Assembly (NCBI RefSeq): GCF_019649055.1
Contig: NW_026570261.1
Span: 62,001-126,000 of the forward strand
Length of the DNA stretch: 64,000 bases
Origin: Paramacrobiotus metropolitanus
Taxonomy: Eukaryota > Tardigrada > Eutardigrada > Parachela > Macrobiotidae
Direction: 5' to 3'
Under the pieces are notes generated by a model, which was given only the letters and a program-made list of their open reading frames with translations, was not told the origin of the DNA and did not search any database. Position 1 is the stretch's first letter, and each line of letters opens with the position of its first letter. The translations under genes were made by a program, and so were the position numbers. Below are positions 18,881 to 28,369 of this stretch, in pieces.

Positions 18881-21067
18881 ACCCGTACGGAGCCCTATAC
18901 CAGGGAATGCTCACAGTGTAATGCCAACGCGACACGGGACAACAACCGACTCCCTTGTGCGCAGTGCATCATTTCCTTTACCAATGAACGGACCGAACTC
19001 ATCGGATTACAGCCAAGAGCTCAGGCAGCGGCACTTTACATTAACGTCGTCGCTGGAAACTTGAGCGCGTACCGCTACCTGGCCGGACGGGAATCCTTAG
19101 TGGACCAGTTAGAAGCACACGAACAGGACAATCTGGCCACCATCCAACGCCAACGAAGCGCGGACCCGAGGTGGGAAGGAACTCGACCCCCAGTCTTAAC
19201 AGATAGACTGTGGGAATACCGTCAAATCCAGGACGTGAAGCGGCAAATGGCGGATCAGAAGAAAATTAAGGAGGTGGATCGGAAGATTGCAACAATGCAA
19301 GTCCATCCACCACCGACCTCTTATGAACCGGAGATAAAAGTCCGACTTCCAGCACCCACACAGGGTCGCTCGGAAGCCGACCAGCTGATTCACAACATAC
19401 GTGACGTCCTCGTCGGAGACCCTCAACGACCATTGAAGGAAGCTTCGGTGAAGATGATGATGAATATGCCGGACGGAACTCAACAGATGGTTACCCTAAC
19501 ACCGGCAACGGAGGAACAGTTGACGGCAGTCCAACAACGGGCTATGCCAGTAGTCACACAGGCTCGGCCAACTGTTCCCCAGCAGATTCCTCAACCTGGA
19601 ACGTCAACTCGGACGGTGGCTCCACCGACGACTCAACAGCAGTCACGTCGACCAGCCAGAGACCTCGCTGGACACGACCTCCGACATCGGATCGGCCAAG
19701 ACGCTCGACACAAAATCGAGGAACAACGGGCCGTTATCCGAAGTGTCGGTAAGGAACCAACCAGACCCCCACCAGGAAAACGAACTGGATCCGGAGAAAC
19801 CGGAATCGGACTGGTGATCGACTCAACGAGGAAGTCGAAGAGGAACGTGATCCCACCCGAAGAGCAACCGGATGCCCACATGGCAGAACCGGCGGTCGAA
19901 GCGGATATCGAAGCACAATCTGATGCTCAGCCCAACGAGATGGACGTCGAAGTGGCCGACCAGATGGCACAATTACCCGAAGTCCAAGTGCCAACCCGAG
20001 ATGACCCTCGGTACGACCTTGCCAGACAACAGGCAATAGAAGTCGTTATGCCACACCCGACCGAACGGACAAATCACATCATGAACACCATGGACTATGA
20101 GGAACGACATCGCCCACAAGTTTGGCGGATGGTAGAGAATTTACGACAGTTCCTCGTCCGATCCGGATACCAAACATTGGTTGAACAACAACAGTGGAAA
20201 CCGGACTTTAACATGGACGCTCACACCAACAAGAACGTGGAGCATCCGTACACCAGAGCGAACGCCTTACCATCGATGACCGACCCGAACTTATTGAACG
20301 TACCCCTGTACAGTCCGGACTGGACGCGCGCAAGCCAACTTGGGGCTCGCGAATACGCGCACGACGAACTGGAAGGTATGGCTCAGTTCTTCATCACCGA
20401 CGCCCACCCGGCTTTTGTCATCACCGCAGCACGAGCAGCACTGGACTTGGTCCAATATCTCCCAGAAGGGGAGGTCGACATGGCTCCTGACGGTGTTACG
20501 GCATTCCTGCGATACATCTTCGCAGCGAGAATCGGCAATTACTTCTGCCATTACACCTTGTACGGACTGTACCAGAACCAGCAGATACCAGCCGAACTCC
20601 AAACCATCGTAGCCCAACTTGGCACTCCGATGCGAAGCAGCATCCAAGCTGTATGGTTGCGCGACCTGCTCTACACCCACGAACGTTACGCGGTGAAGTA
20701 TGGTTTCAGCGAGGACTACATCGATCCTTGCGACGACGCAACGAAATTCATCAGCTGGTACCGAGAACACAAAGTTCTCCCCAGCGGATTTACGTCACAC
20801 CCATACGAACCATGGATGTCGGACGCTTTGGCACCAGGCGCACAACCGTTTGCGCTGAAGCTTCGGAAGCAAGCGGCCAAGGAAAAGAAGACCCGAGCTG
20901 AACGCTCTGGCCAGGAAACGGATGAGACAGACGATACGTCTCAAAGGAGTGGCCCGGCGACATGTAAACCGTCGTTGTTACGTCCACACCACCGACCTCG
21001 CCCCGACGACGACCACGAAGATGACTACTTCGGCGGCGACCCGCCGATCAACGTCGAACTCGGATAA
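18881..21067 (+). CDS. zinc-ribbon protein of the large element, about 728 aa
   Basis: Open from the splice-like AG at 18880 to the stop at 21067, with no ATG among the first 120 or so codons, so a spliced-on leader exon probably supplies the start. Near the N-terminus a C-X2-C-X12-C-X2-C arrangement (Cys codons at 18908, 18917, 18956, 18965) suggests a zinc-binding ribbon or knuckle. A charged helical stretch, a Gln/Pro/Thr-rich linker (about residues 200-300), an acidic segment, and a probable globular helical domain (about residues 374-660, Trp/Tyr-rich) follow. The tail is basic, then acidic (DDDHEDDYFGGD). Composition matches the giant ORF. I do not recognise a family. A zinc ribbon plus a helical domain would suit nucleic-acid packaging, but this is inference. 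If the spliced start is wrong, the first in-frame ATG would remove the zinc motif. Confidence 0.7.
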   Translation, partial: TRTEPYTRECSQCNANATRDNNRLPCAQCIISFTNERTELIGLQPRAQAAALYINVVAGNLSAYRYLAGRESLVDQLEAHEQDNLATIQRQRSADPRWEGTRPPVLTDRLWEYRQIQDVKRQMADQKKIKEVDRKIATMQVHPPPTSYEPEIKVRLPAPTQGRSEADQLIHNIRDVLVGDPQRPLKEASVKMMMNMPDGTQQMVTLTPATEEQLTAVQQRAMPVVTQARPTVPQQIPQPGTSTRTVAPPTTQQQSRRPARDLAGHDLRHRIGQDARHKIEEQRAVIRSVGKEPTRPPPGKRTGSGETGIGLVIDSTRKSKRNVIPPEEQPDAHMAEPAVEADIEAQSDAQPNEMDVEVADQMAQLPEVQVPTRDDPRYDLARQQAIEVVMPHPTERTNHIMNTMDYEERHRPQVWRMVENLRQFLVRSGYQTLVEQQQWKPDFNMDAHTNKNVEHPYTRANALPSMTDPNLLNVPLYSPDWTRASQLGAREYAHDELEGMAQFFITDAHPAFVITAARAALDLVQYLPEGEVDMAPDGVTAFLRYIFAARIGNYFCHYTLYGLYQNQQIPAELQTIVAQLGTPMRSSIQAVWLRDLLYTHERYAVKYGFSEDYIDPCDDATKFISWYREHKVLPSGFTSHPYEPWMSDALAPGAQPFALKLRKQAAKEKKTRAERSGQETDETDDTSQRSGPATCKPSLLRPHHRPRPDDDHEDDYFGGDPPINVELG

Positions 21068-21126
21068 GATCAGGTTCCCACATTGGAACCTGATCCCCAC
21101 TCGGAACATCTGAGGGGATTTGGAAC

Positions 21127-21208
21127 CGACCACGAAGGTCGAACACGGCCGAGAACCGACCTGACTGAGAAACAGTCCAGCTGAGAAACAGCATCGTCGA
21201 GAAACGAC
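21127..21208 (+). other. cluster of four small hairpins
   Basis: Within 82 nt: CGACC-ACGAA-GGTCG (21127-21141), GACTG-AGAAA-CAGTC (21163-21177), GCTG-AGAAA-CAGC (21180-21192) and GTCG-AGAAA-CGAC (21196-21208). The last three share the loop exactly while every stem differs and pairs perfectly. This is the pattern of RNA hairpins selected for structure. They lie between two ORFs, immediately upstream of a splice-like site. Confidence 0.65.
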
Positions 21209-21225
21209 TTCGGAATGGAACGGAC

Positions 21226-21255
21226 ACCTTTTCTTTCTTAAGTTTTTTTTTACAG
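21226..21255 (+). promoter_or_regulatory. strong 3' splice-site-like sequence before the 98-aa ORF
   Basis: A long pyrimidine run (CTTTTCTTTCTTAAG, then nine T) ending TACAG with AG at 21254-21255. The ATG of the next ORF follows after 13 nt. This is the third ORF in the element with such a site directly in front of it. Confidence 0.65.
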
Positions 21256-21268
21256 AAACCGACCAACC

Positions 21269-21565
21269 ATGCTAACAGCGGAAGTCAACAATGACTTAGC
21301 CGGATTCTTCGGTCTGACCCGGAAACGAGCGGTAAGACCTGGGTACTTCGGTCCTTTCACCGTACCGGTACGTCCCCCGAGGAATCCCCTGGAAAGAACT
21401 GAGCAACCGACCTCAGTTCCCCAGCTTGGCATGAACAGATCGGAACCACGTCTGCCAACAATGGCATATCGTGAGCCACGTTCTGCTACCATCGGAGCCA
21501 ACAGAAGCCCCAATCCGCGTTACATGGAACGGAGATTACTCCGGCCAACCGACTCCGGAGCATAG
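21269..21565 (+). CDS. small basic protein, 98 aa, of the large element
   Basis: A short ORF with an ATG 13 nt behind a strong splice-like AG. The product is Arg- and Pro-rich, with an N-terminal part (LTAEVNNDLAGFFGLTRKR) that could form a short helix and a disordered, basic remainder. No family is recognised. Its position after two structural-looking ORFs and its own acceptor site resemble the small regulatory or nucleic-acid-binding proteins of complex retroelements, but this rests on context only. Codon use matches the rest of the element. Confidence 0.5.
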   Translation: MLTAEVNNDLAGFFGLTRKRAVRPGYFGPFTVPVRPPRNPLERTEQPTSVPQLGMNRSEPRLPTMAYREPRSATIGANRSPNPRYMERRLLRPTDSGA

Positions 21566-22872
21566 ACCGAGAGGATTACGCTAACATGCGGTCAAAGACG
21601 TTGCTGCGCCTTTGACAGCGTGTTTGCCGAGCACCCGTGGCCAACCTAGGAACCGGGTAAGCCGAACAGCAACCTTCACCATAGGAAACAGCGGATATCC
21701 TTAGCGGCATTGCCAACATGGCAGGGTGATCAACCGAGATCACCGGAAATTAGGTCGACCACAAAGGCCGACCTTGTTCCCCGCAGTAACCTTATAATTT
21801 TCGTCAAACGCAACTACGACAGGACGGGATCCGGAACGGACCGCACGAAAAGCGGTCTGTCAGCGGATCGGCGAGGGACACTCCCCGCTCTGCTGGCAGA
21901 CCACTCCGGCGAAAAGACTCCGGAGAACGGACCGCAGACCGCGGATAGAACCACGATCTGGTACCTCGGAAATTCTGCAACAACGCAGACCGCTGAACCA
22001 CGACCAGAACGGATCGGACATGGAAGTATGAGGAAGACGCGGACCGCGCCAGTCACCCACGATAGCTAAGTCGTACCGGATTCTCCGCTGAACCCAGAGC
22101 TACAGACTCTGTACCTGGAGTCCAACCGACGTCTCCCCCGGAGGATATCGGATACAACACCCGATTCACCGGTGACCACGACTACGCGCGCTTCGGGCGT
22201 GCTGCCATTACCTGAAGAGGAACAACGACGGTGATTTGGCTACCGGTGTACCGACGACTCCGCCGCCAACCTGCTTCCCCATGTCCTCAATGGAACATCC
22301 TAGGCAGATCGCGTTAGAACACACGACCTGCACCCCTTGACGAACACCGAGAACGGAGATCATCTGCCCGCAACAGTGCCGGCCAGATGTTCTGCGTCAT
22401 CGGCAAAGGAATTCCGTGAACTTCGGATGCCTACCCCCAACAGACGTGGCTAGGCGTCCCTGGTTCGCAACTAAAGAAAACGAAGAATCGGATCTGATAC
22501 GACCTCAGGAACTTTGCATGTGCATGAGGAATTTAAACCAAAGAGGTTGGTGGGAAGAGACCACAAAGGCTCTTTACCGCCATCCGAAGCATGATGCATG
22601 AGGAAGTACTTGGCCAACAGACGCCACGGCAACATGCCATCGCTCAACATGCAGCGGGACTTGGACGCCCAGAGGCATTTTACTTGAGCCGATCAACCAA
22701 AGGACGCGTCGGGACTCCGACCCGTCCGGAGGCACTTCGCTCGGATCGACCAACGGAAGTCTAGATCCGACCCAGAGTTCATGTCAGGAGCGCAGCCGCA
22801 GAAGAACGGAGTTGCGCTGCCGAATATCCTTCTGCCAGTCCGAACTGACCGAAGGATGTCCGAACACAAGGG

Positions 22873-22934
22873 ACCCAGTCAACTGTGGCTGGAAGTACGG
22901 AACACCCAGTCAACTGTGGCTGGAAGTACCTCGG
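22873..22934 (+). repeat. 31-bp tandem duplication
   Basis: Two head-to-tail copies starting ACCCAGTCAACTGTGGCTGG at 22873 and 22904, nearly identical over the shared part. Confidence 0.75.
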
Positions 22935-22971
22935 GACATCGGACATGTCCGACCTTGGGATACCAACATGG

Positions 22972-22994
22972 ATATCCGACCTCACATCGGATAT
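22972..22994 (+). other. hairpin with CCTCACA loop
   Basis: ATATCCGA-CCTCACA-TCGGATAT, an 8-bp perfect stem. The same loop recurs near 23349 with a 7-bp stem (TATCCGA/TCGGATA), and a variant loop TCTCACT recurs near 23322, again closed by TCCGA/TCGGA. Confidence 0.6.
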
Positions 22995-23127
22995 GTTAGC
23001 CGACCAACATTGGTCGACTAACTTAGTCAACCATGACGACGGAAGAAGACGGATAACTACCCCGCGATGGACGGATCCGACCAGGAACAACTTGTCTAAC
23101 CGTGGTCGACCATCAGAGGATAGAACA

Positions 23128-23440
23128 TCCGACCTTGAGTCGCACAACACTGTGACCGACTACAGGTCGGATAACAACGGAACACATCGAATCACGTGAC
23201 CGAACGGAGGTCGGAAATGCACGACAACAAGTCGACCAAGCAACCAGAGGTCGGACATCGATCTCCAAACGGAAGCATTCAACTTTCCGACGGTGAGAAA
23301 CACACTTTAGCCGACTTCGGAATATCCGATCTCACTTCGGACACCATTATATCCGACCTCACATCGGATAACGGTATGACCGACCTCGAGTCGCACAACA
23401 TTGTGACCGACTACAGGTCGGATGGCAACAACATGCATCG
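23128..23440 (+). repeat. pair of direct 60-bp repeats about 250 bp apart
   Basis: Both copies read GACCT(T/C)GAGTCGCACAACA and run on through CCGACTACAGGTCGGAT to a CATCG (about 23129-23190 and 23380-23440), with a handful of differences. Each contains a CCGAC-TACAG-GTCGG hairpin. They lie in the 3' tail, with small inverted TCCGA/TCGGA repeats between them. Confidence 0.65.
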
Positions 23441-23982
23441 GATGGAAGTCGACCGGACACTTCCATCGAAGAAACCAAGGATTTCCGACCGGACCTTCGA
23501 GCCAGTTCGCATCGGATAACTTCATAACCAGGCTCGTGGTAGCAGATTTAACGGTTTAACCGACCACTTTCGAACGGAACTGCTGTACTTGACGACCACA
23601 AAGGTCACATAACTTTGGTATAGCTTTGTCCGACCTGGACTTCGGAGTTCGGAACTTAGCCGGATCTCCGAACTACCGGTTGACTTACCGGTAGTCCGAC
23701 CTTGGTCAACCGACCTCGGTCCAACTCCCCCATTCAGAGAGGATGCTTCGGCATTTGCAACTGCAACAGTGCCTCTCTTTTCCCAACGGACGGATACGAG
23801 TCGGAAGTAAGTGTTAACCATGCTTATCCGACCTCGGTGATTTTAGCCGGTTACGACGGGTAACCCGGGAACCGACGCCCCGGACCCAACTTACCGGATG
23901 CGATTGGACAGGAGACCCCGTGGCAACTCAAGCACCCCGTGGACGTCATCCTAGTCGGAATAGGACCCCTGGACAGATTTTT

Positions 23983-24792
23983 GCATTTATTTTTTTTTAG
24001 AATTCTTTCCTAACAAACGGAATTGTATTTTTCTAGTTCGATCTCTTTGACAGATCTGTTTTGTAATCCTTTTGCTCACTGGAATTGTGAATAAAACTTT
24101 ATTTTTCTTTCGCGCTGTATAACTTTCATTACATTTTTCATTGTTCTCCGATGCCAACAGAAGCAAGAAGCCAGCCAACAGATGCATCACCGGCCCAACG
24201 AAACGCACGAGCAACTTCCGGATTTCTCGGCCGTGAGCTGCTTGCCTCTCACGGGTTCGGAAGTGGATGAAGGGACGGTCAACCAGACACCGGACTCCCA
24301 GCTGCCAGAGGACGCGTACCGGCGACCCCACACTGGGTCCAACCGGAGAGTTGTGCAGTACTGGTGCGGTACTGCACAACTCTCCGGTTGGACCCAGGTT
24401 GCATTTATTTTTTTTTAGAATTCTTTCCTAACAAACGGAATTGTATTTTTCTAGTTCGATCTCTTTGACAGATCTGTTTTGTAATCCTTTTGCTCACTGG
24501 AATTGTGAATAAAACTTTATTTTTCTTTCGCGCTGTATAACTTTCATTACATTTTTCATTGTTCTCCGATGCCAACAGAAGCAAGAAGCCAGCCAACAGA
24601 TGCATCACCGGCCCAACGAAACGCACGAGCAACTTCCGGATTTCTCGGCCGTGAGCTGCTTGCCTCTCACGGGTTCGGAAGTGGATGAAGGGACGGTCAA
24701 CCAGACACCGGACTCCCAGCTGCCAGAGGACGCGTACCGGCGACCCCACACTGGGTCCAACCGGAGAGTGGTGCAGTACTGGTGCGGTACTG
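23983..24792 (+). repeat. 418-bp-period tandem duplication, nearly identical copies
   Basis: 23983-24374 and 24401-24792 match base for base apart from one difference (GAGAGTTGTG against GAGAGTGGTG). Copy 2 is continuous with the unique 3' end, so copy 1 is the added one. The event is very recent. The minus-strand 130- and 132-codon frames inside the copies are by-products of the duplication. Confidence 0.85.
24329..24397 (+). other. perfect 29-bp inverted repeat (snapback) at the repeat junction
   Basis: The stem begins CTGGGTCCAACCGGAGAG and ends with GTGCAGTAC, followed by the 7-nt loop TGGTGCG and then the exact reverse complement. Copy 2 has only the inner 6 bp of the palindrome (CAGTAC/GTACTG), so the outer arm was created during the duplication, as expected of template switching at a quasi-palindrome. 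Confidence 0.85.
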
Positions 24793-25301
24793 AGTCGGAG
24801 CATCCTTCGCGGGAGCTCGGATTCCCGCCCAGAGGCATGTCAGGCACATGAGCCTGCGCGTGGTGCGTACGGCTCAACATGGAGCGTACTTGCACCCACT
24901 TGCATGCCATATTGCCTCTCTTGTACGTACGTGTGACGCTGCACTGCACTCATCCACTGAAGTGGATATACCGCACAGCGCACACTGAGCATACTTGCTC
25001 TCTCGTTCCTCTTCGCAGTACTACTCAGCGTTCATACGCTCGCGTTGGGTAGAGTCCAGTCTGCGCATCACAGCTGATTCACGTCTTGGCCTGCATCACC
25101 ACGCACGTGTTTGCCGCCAGGATCACTTGACACTTACTCGCCAACGAGACGCATCAAGAACCTTTTTAGCACACACTTGCTATTTGGCCACACGTGCCTT
25201 TGTTCTTTCTTCCTGCTATTACGCAGCATTGTCAGCCTTTATTGTCTAATAAAGACACATCGTGAGCTCCTCGCCATAGTCTGTTACAAATCCATCACAA
25301 G
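24401..25301 (+). mobile_element. 3' terminal region of the large element, with poly(A) signal
   Basis: This is the counterpart of the inverted relic at 2182-2985. It ends with ATTGTCTAATAAAGAC (AATAAA at 25248-25253), and the last similarity to the left copy is near ACAAATCCATCACA at about 25301. It could be a 3' LTR, but no 5' copy in direct orientation is in the window and no polypurine tract is evident, so terminal region is the safer name. Confidence 0.5.
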
Positions 25302-26629
25302 TCCGAAGAGTGCACAGACAGAAAAATGCCCGAATCAATAAAATTATTTCGTTCTTTTACTCTAAAACACCATAAAGTTTTGGCAAGCCCAGCGGAGACC
25401 GCATACGTTAAAAAGAGGCCACTAATTTTTAACACATTGATTTGCATAAGAAATTTTCAGAAGACCATACGAATTAAAGCAGGACGAAAAAAGAAGAAAC
25501 CACGCTAAGACAACCAGACAATTAAATCAAAAATCGATTGTAGAAAAATGACTTGCTTGTATCTCATTCAGTCGCTCTGGTAAAATTCTCAGGCTTGGTA
25601 CTGGTAGATTTTTGAACTTCAATTAGGTATTAAAAACTTTTCACAAGATTACGCACAAGTCACAACGCCAAGCAAACAGGTTAATAAAATTCAAAAAAAT
25701 CAATTTTTCAAAAATTAATTTCCATACCACTTGTTCCATCGACGCTGCAAAATTGGTAAATTTAAATGGGTATTGGTAAATTTAGGAAATTAATTAACAG
25801 AAACTTTTAAATAATCCAAACAGCATTACATCAAACGTCACAGTAAAAGATGATATTTTCAACCTGAGCACGGAACAGGAAAATTCAATAATTGTAATAA
25901 AATAAATCCAGCATCACGGGATAGATCTATTTGGTAAATTTCAAATTTAATTCACTGCATAAGTTTTAAATACCGTACACAAAAATTAAACCACAATCAA
26001 CGGTAAGATTTTCAGCCATTTACATATGTAATTTGAGGAATTTCATTGAATTTGTTCTCATTCTGCAAATGATATCGCATCGATCGTTGCAATATTTTTG
26101 TTAATTACGATATATTTCTTTATTTATTAACTTATTTCAAGCTTTTTCGTTTAGCCAGTATTGTCATTTTGTCATGCAGTTTAGTTTGGGATGAATTTGT
26201 ATAATTATGTAGTAATTATTTTTGAATACAAGTATCAATGTTACTACAAAGTATCAATTATCAAACACGGGAGTGGTACTAGATAGGAAAATGCACAGTT
26301 TTGTACATTGGCAGACCGGAGCGCAGCACTTTATTTCAAATACATACGAATGCCCATACATATATCTGTATGCAGTATATCCATACTTACTGGTAGTTAA
26401 ATATCTAATAAGCTTATACAGCACTTTAATTAGCAAGTAAGAATGTATGCGGCATTTGTAAAATGACTTGGCAGCAAAACCAATTCCAGTTATTCATCGG
26501 AATGGCTGCTGTTACTGAGCGTAACTGACGCACATTATTTTCCTTTCTTTAAAACTTCCTTCCTTCCATTTTTTTACATTGGGTTACTGTCACAAAGTGC
26601 GGTGTGTTTGATAGCTGGATGTGGATGAT
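25302..26629. other. AT-rich intergenic stretch
   Basis: No gene, repeat array or clear regulatory element recognised. The short frames lack motifs and splice context. Confidence 0.4.
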
Positions 26630-27130
26630 GGTTATGAATTTTGCACATGAGGATAGTTTTGGAATTCTAGAGGACCGTTAGACAGCGATCCATTCTCTGT
26701 TAAATATATAATTTGTGCATCGGTTGACCATGGGATCGTCGGCCATTGCAAGTGTGAAAGAACCGGGGAAGCAGCTGCTGGATCATTCAGTAGGAAATTA
26801 TTTCCACGAATTTCTTCGGTCACTGGAGATCCAGTGAAGAAATACGGCTTTTGTTAGAAGTACAATGGATGGAGCGGAAAATTTAAGTGAGTTACCGATG
26901 CTTTGATATTATTGACTGTTGTTTTAACTGGCATATTTGTAGCAGTTCTTCTTACTTCGAAGTGAAGCACCTTGGGTTTGGACAACAAGAATCAAATTAC
27001 TTTTGCATGTATGAAAAAGTTAGAAGAACCGCCGGCAATTTCTTAATAGTAATTAAACAGTGACACACATTGCTGGTGATCTTGCTTTAATTTCAACCGG
27101 CTGACATCTCTGGTTCAGAATCTGATTTAG
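26630..27130 (+). repeat. diverged repeat, partner of 41130-41650 in inverse orientation
   Basis: Shares with the reverse complement of 41130-41650 the blocks GTCGGCCATTGC, GGATCATTCAG, ACTGGAGAT and CAATGGATGGAGCGGAAAAT, the phrase TACTTCGAAGTGAAG and the phrase CACATTGCTG. Identity looks like 70-75% with indels. Both copies have stop-ridden frames, so this is an old dispersed repeat or duplicated gene fragment. Confidence 0.65.
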
Positions 27131-27481
27131 ACACAGCATGGCCTAGTAACTCTCGATAAATCTGTGTAGTGGTACTCGTACTTTTGGTAAGGTGGTCGGA
27201 AAAAGCAACGAAATATGACGAATCGGCTAAACATGGTTTCATCAGCTGTGAGAAGCTGCGCTCGCCGGATGTTCGCAGCGGACATACTTACTATTACTCT
27301 GTATAGCATGATCGGCCGGACCGCGGAATTTGGGTAGAAGAAAACACACAACAAACCGAAAATCTGAAATGACCACCGAACTCGACATATAATCCATAGG
27401 GCCGCGACATTTTTTTCTTGTTTCTCAACAAGACCTGCTTTGAGACGGTCACACAGACGCCTGTGCCGGTACCGCACGACA

Positions 27482-28369
27482 TTAAGGGGATCCCTATGAG
27501 ATGAAAGTGGGTCTGGGAAAACATGAATAGGTTAAAAACAACTGAAAGATCATTGTTGCCATTGTTCTGGCTGCATGCGCAAAGGGTTTGGCTACACAAT
27601 GGTGTGCTGCGATCTTGTCTACGCTCTCTCTAGACAGAGCTATTCAAGAAACAAAGGAAAAACTTTGAATTCAAAAGTCGAATGAGAAAGTTTTCTCAAA
27701 TCAGATGTGATACACATCACTGGATGTGTTTTAGCCTAGAAAGCTTATATTCTCCAACATGCTAATAAAAAATGTTGTTAGTTTACAAAAAAATCGAGAA
27801 AAACACTTTTTGAAAAGTGTTTTTTTGAGTTTATTCAATCATGCTTTATTGGACTATGACAGTGTCTCGGTATATAAGCTTTCTAGAAAATAACACACCG
27901 TCTGATACCGACCGGGAAAATATAGCAGGTTTCACAATGAAGTTATCGATTTTTAAAGCCATTTAACAAGTTTTTGGAAAACGGCAGCTGAATGAAAGGC
28001 TTGCTGACTGACCGGCAGCAATGTGTGCCAGAGCCGGCTACCCATGCCCGCGTTTTGCAGGATAGAGATCAGACAGAACATAGCCTGAGAGGGAAGAATG
28101 AGCTTGGCTCCGGCCACAGGACAGCATGAGGCGTTCTGTTCTTCTGTCCAGGTCTATATGCCATGCGGCTGGCCATGGCTAGCCGATAACATCACTGCAT
28201 TTACTTCGCCTCTGCTGACCCGGTCTGGTTTTTTTACTAATAACTTATGATCGCGATACAATATAGCCCATCTAGACATACTATTTGAAAGCCCGAAAAA
28301 TTTCCTACCAGCTGATGTTAATATTGATAACACATTTATATGAAATTCATCTCATAGTGATCCCCTTAA
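27482..28369. mobile_element. TTAA-flanked non-autonomous element 1
   Basis: TTAA at 27482-27485 and 28366-28369 flank inverted ends GGGGATC(C/A)CTATGAGATGAA. TTAA targets are the hallmark of piggyBac-type transposition. The interior has no transposase and holds a smaller foldback with arms TAGAAAGCTTATA (about 27737 and 27872). Superfamily is inferred from target site and termini only. Confidence 0.6.

Larger units (their letters stand above)
21566..23982 (+). other. long 3' noncoding tail of the large element
   Basis: About 2.4 kb with the same CCGAC/GTCGG-rich composition as the ORFs but only short open frames (for example 21710-22069, 22885-23199, 23196-23519), which I do not consider genes with confidence. 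It contains more of the fixed-loop hairpins: 21752-21774 (AGGTCG/CGACCT around CC-ACAAA-GG), 22555-22574 (AAGAG/CTCTT around CC-ACAAA-GG) and 23594-23606 (GACC-ACAAA-GGTC). The last third is dense in TCCGA...TCGGA inverted repeats. Confidence 0.55.

Noticed and set aside
23987-24803. Two minus-strand ORFs of 130 and 132 codons
   Set aside because: They are identical only because the DNA is duplicated. The frame crosses a poly-T run and the snapback joint and has no motif.
2182-25301. A single 23-kb DNA transposon with long terminal inverted repeats
   Set aside because: The ends are too diverged for one element whose ORFs are intact, the left interior has its own decayed coding remnants in the opposite orientation, and there is an integrase tail internally. 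Two copies explain this better.
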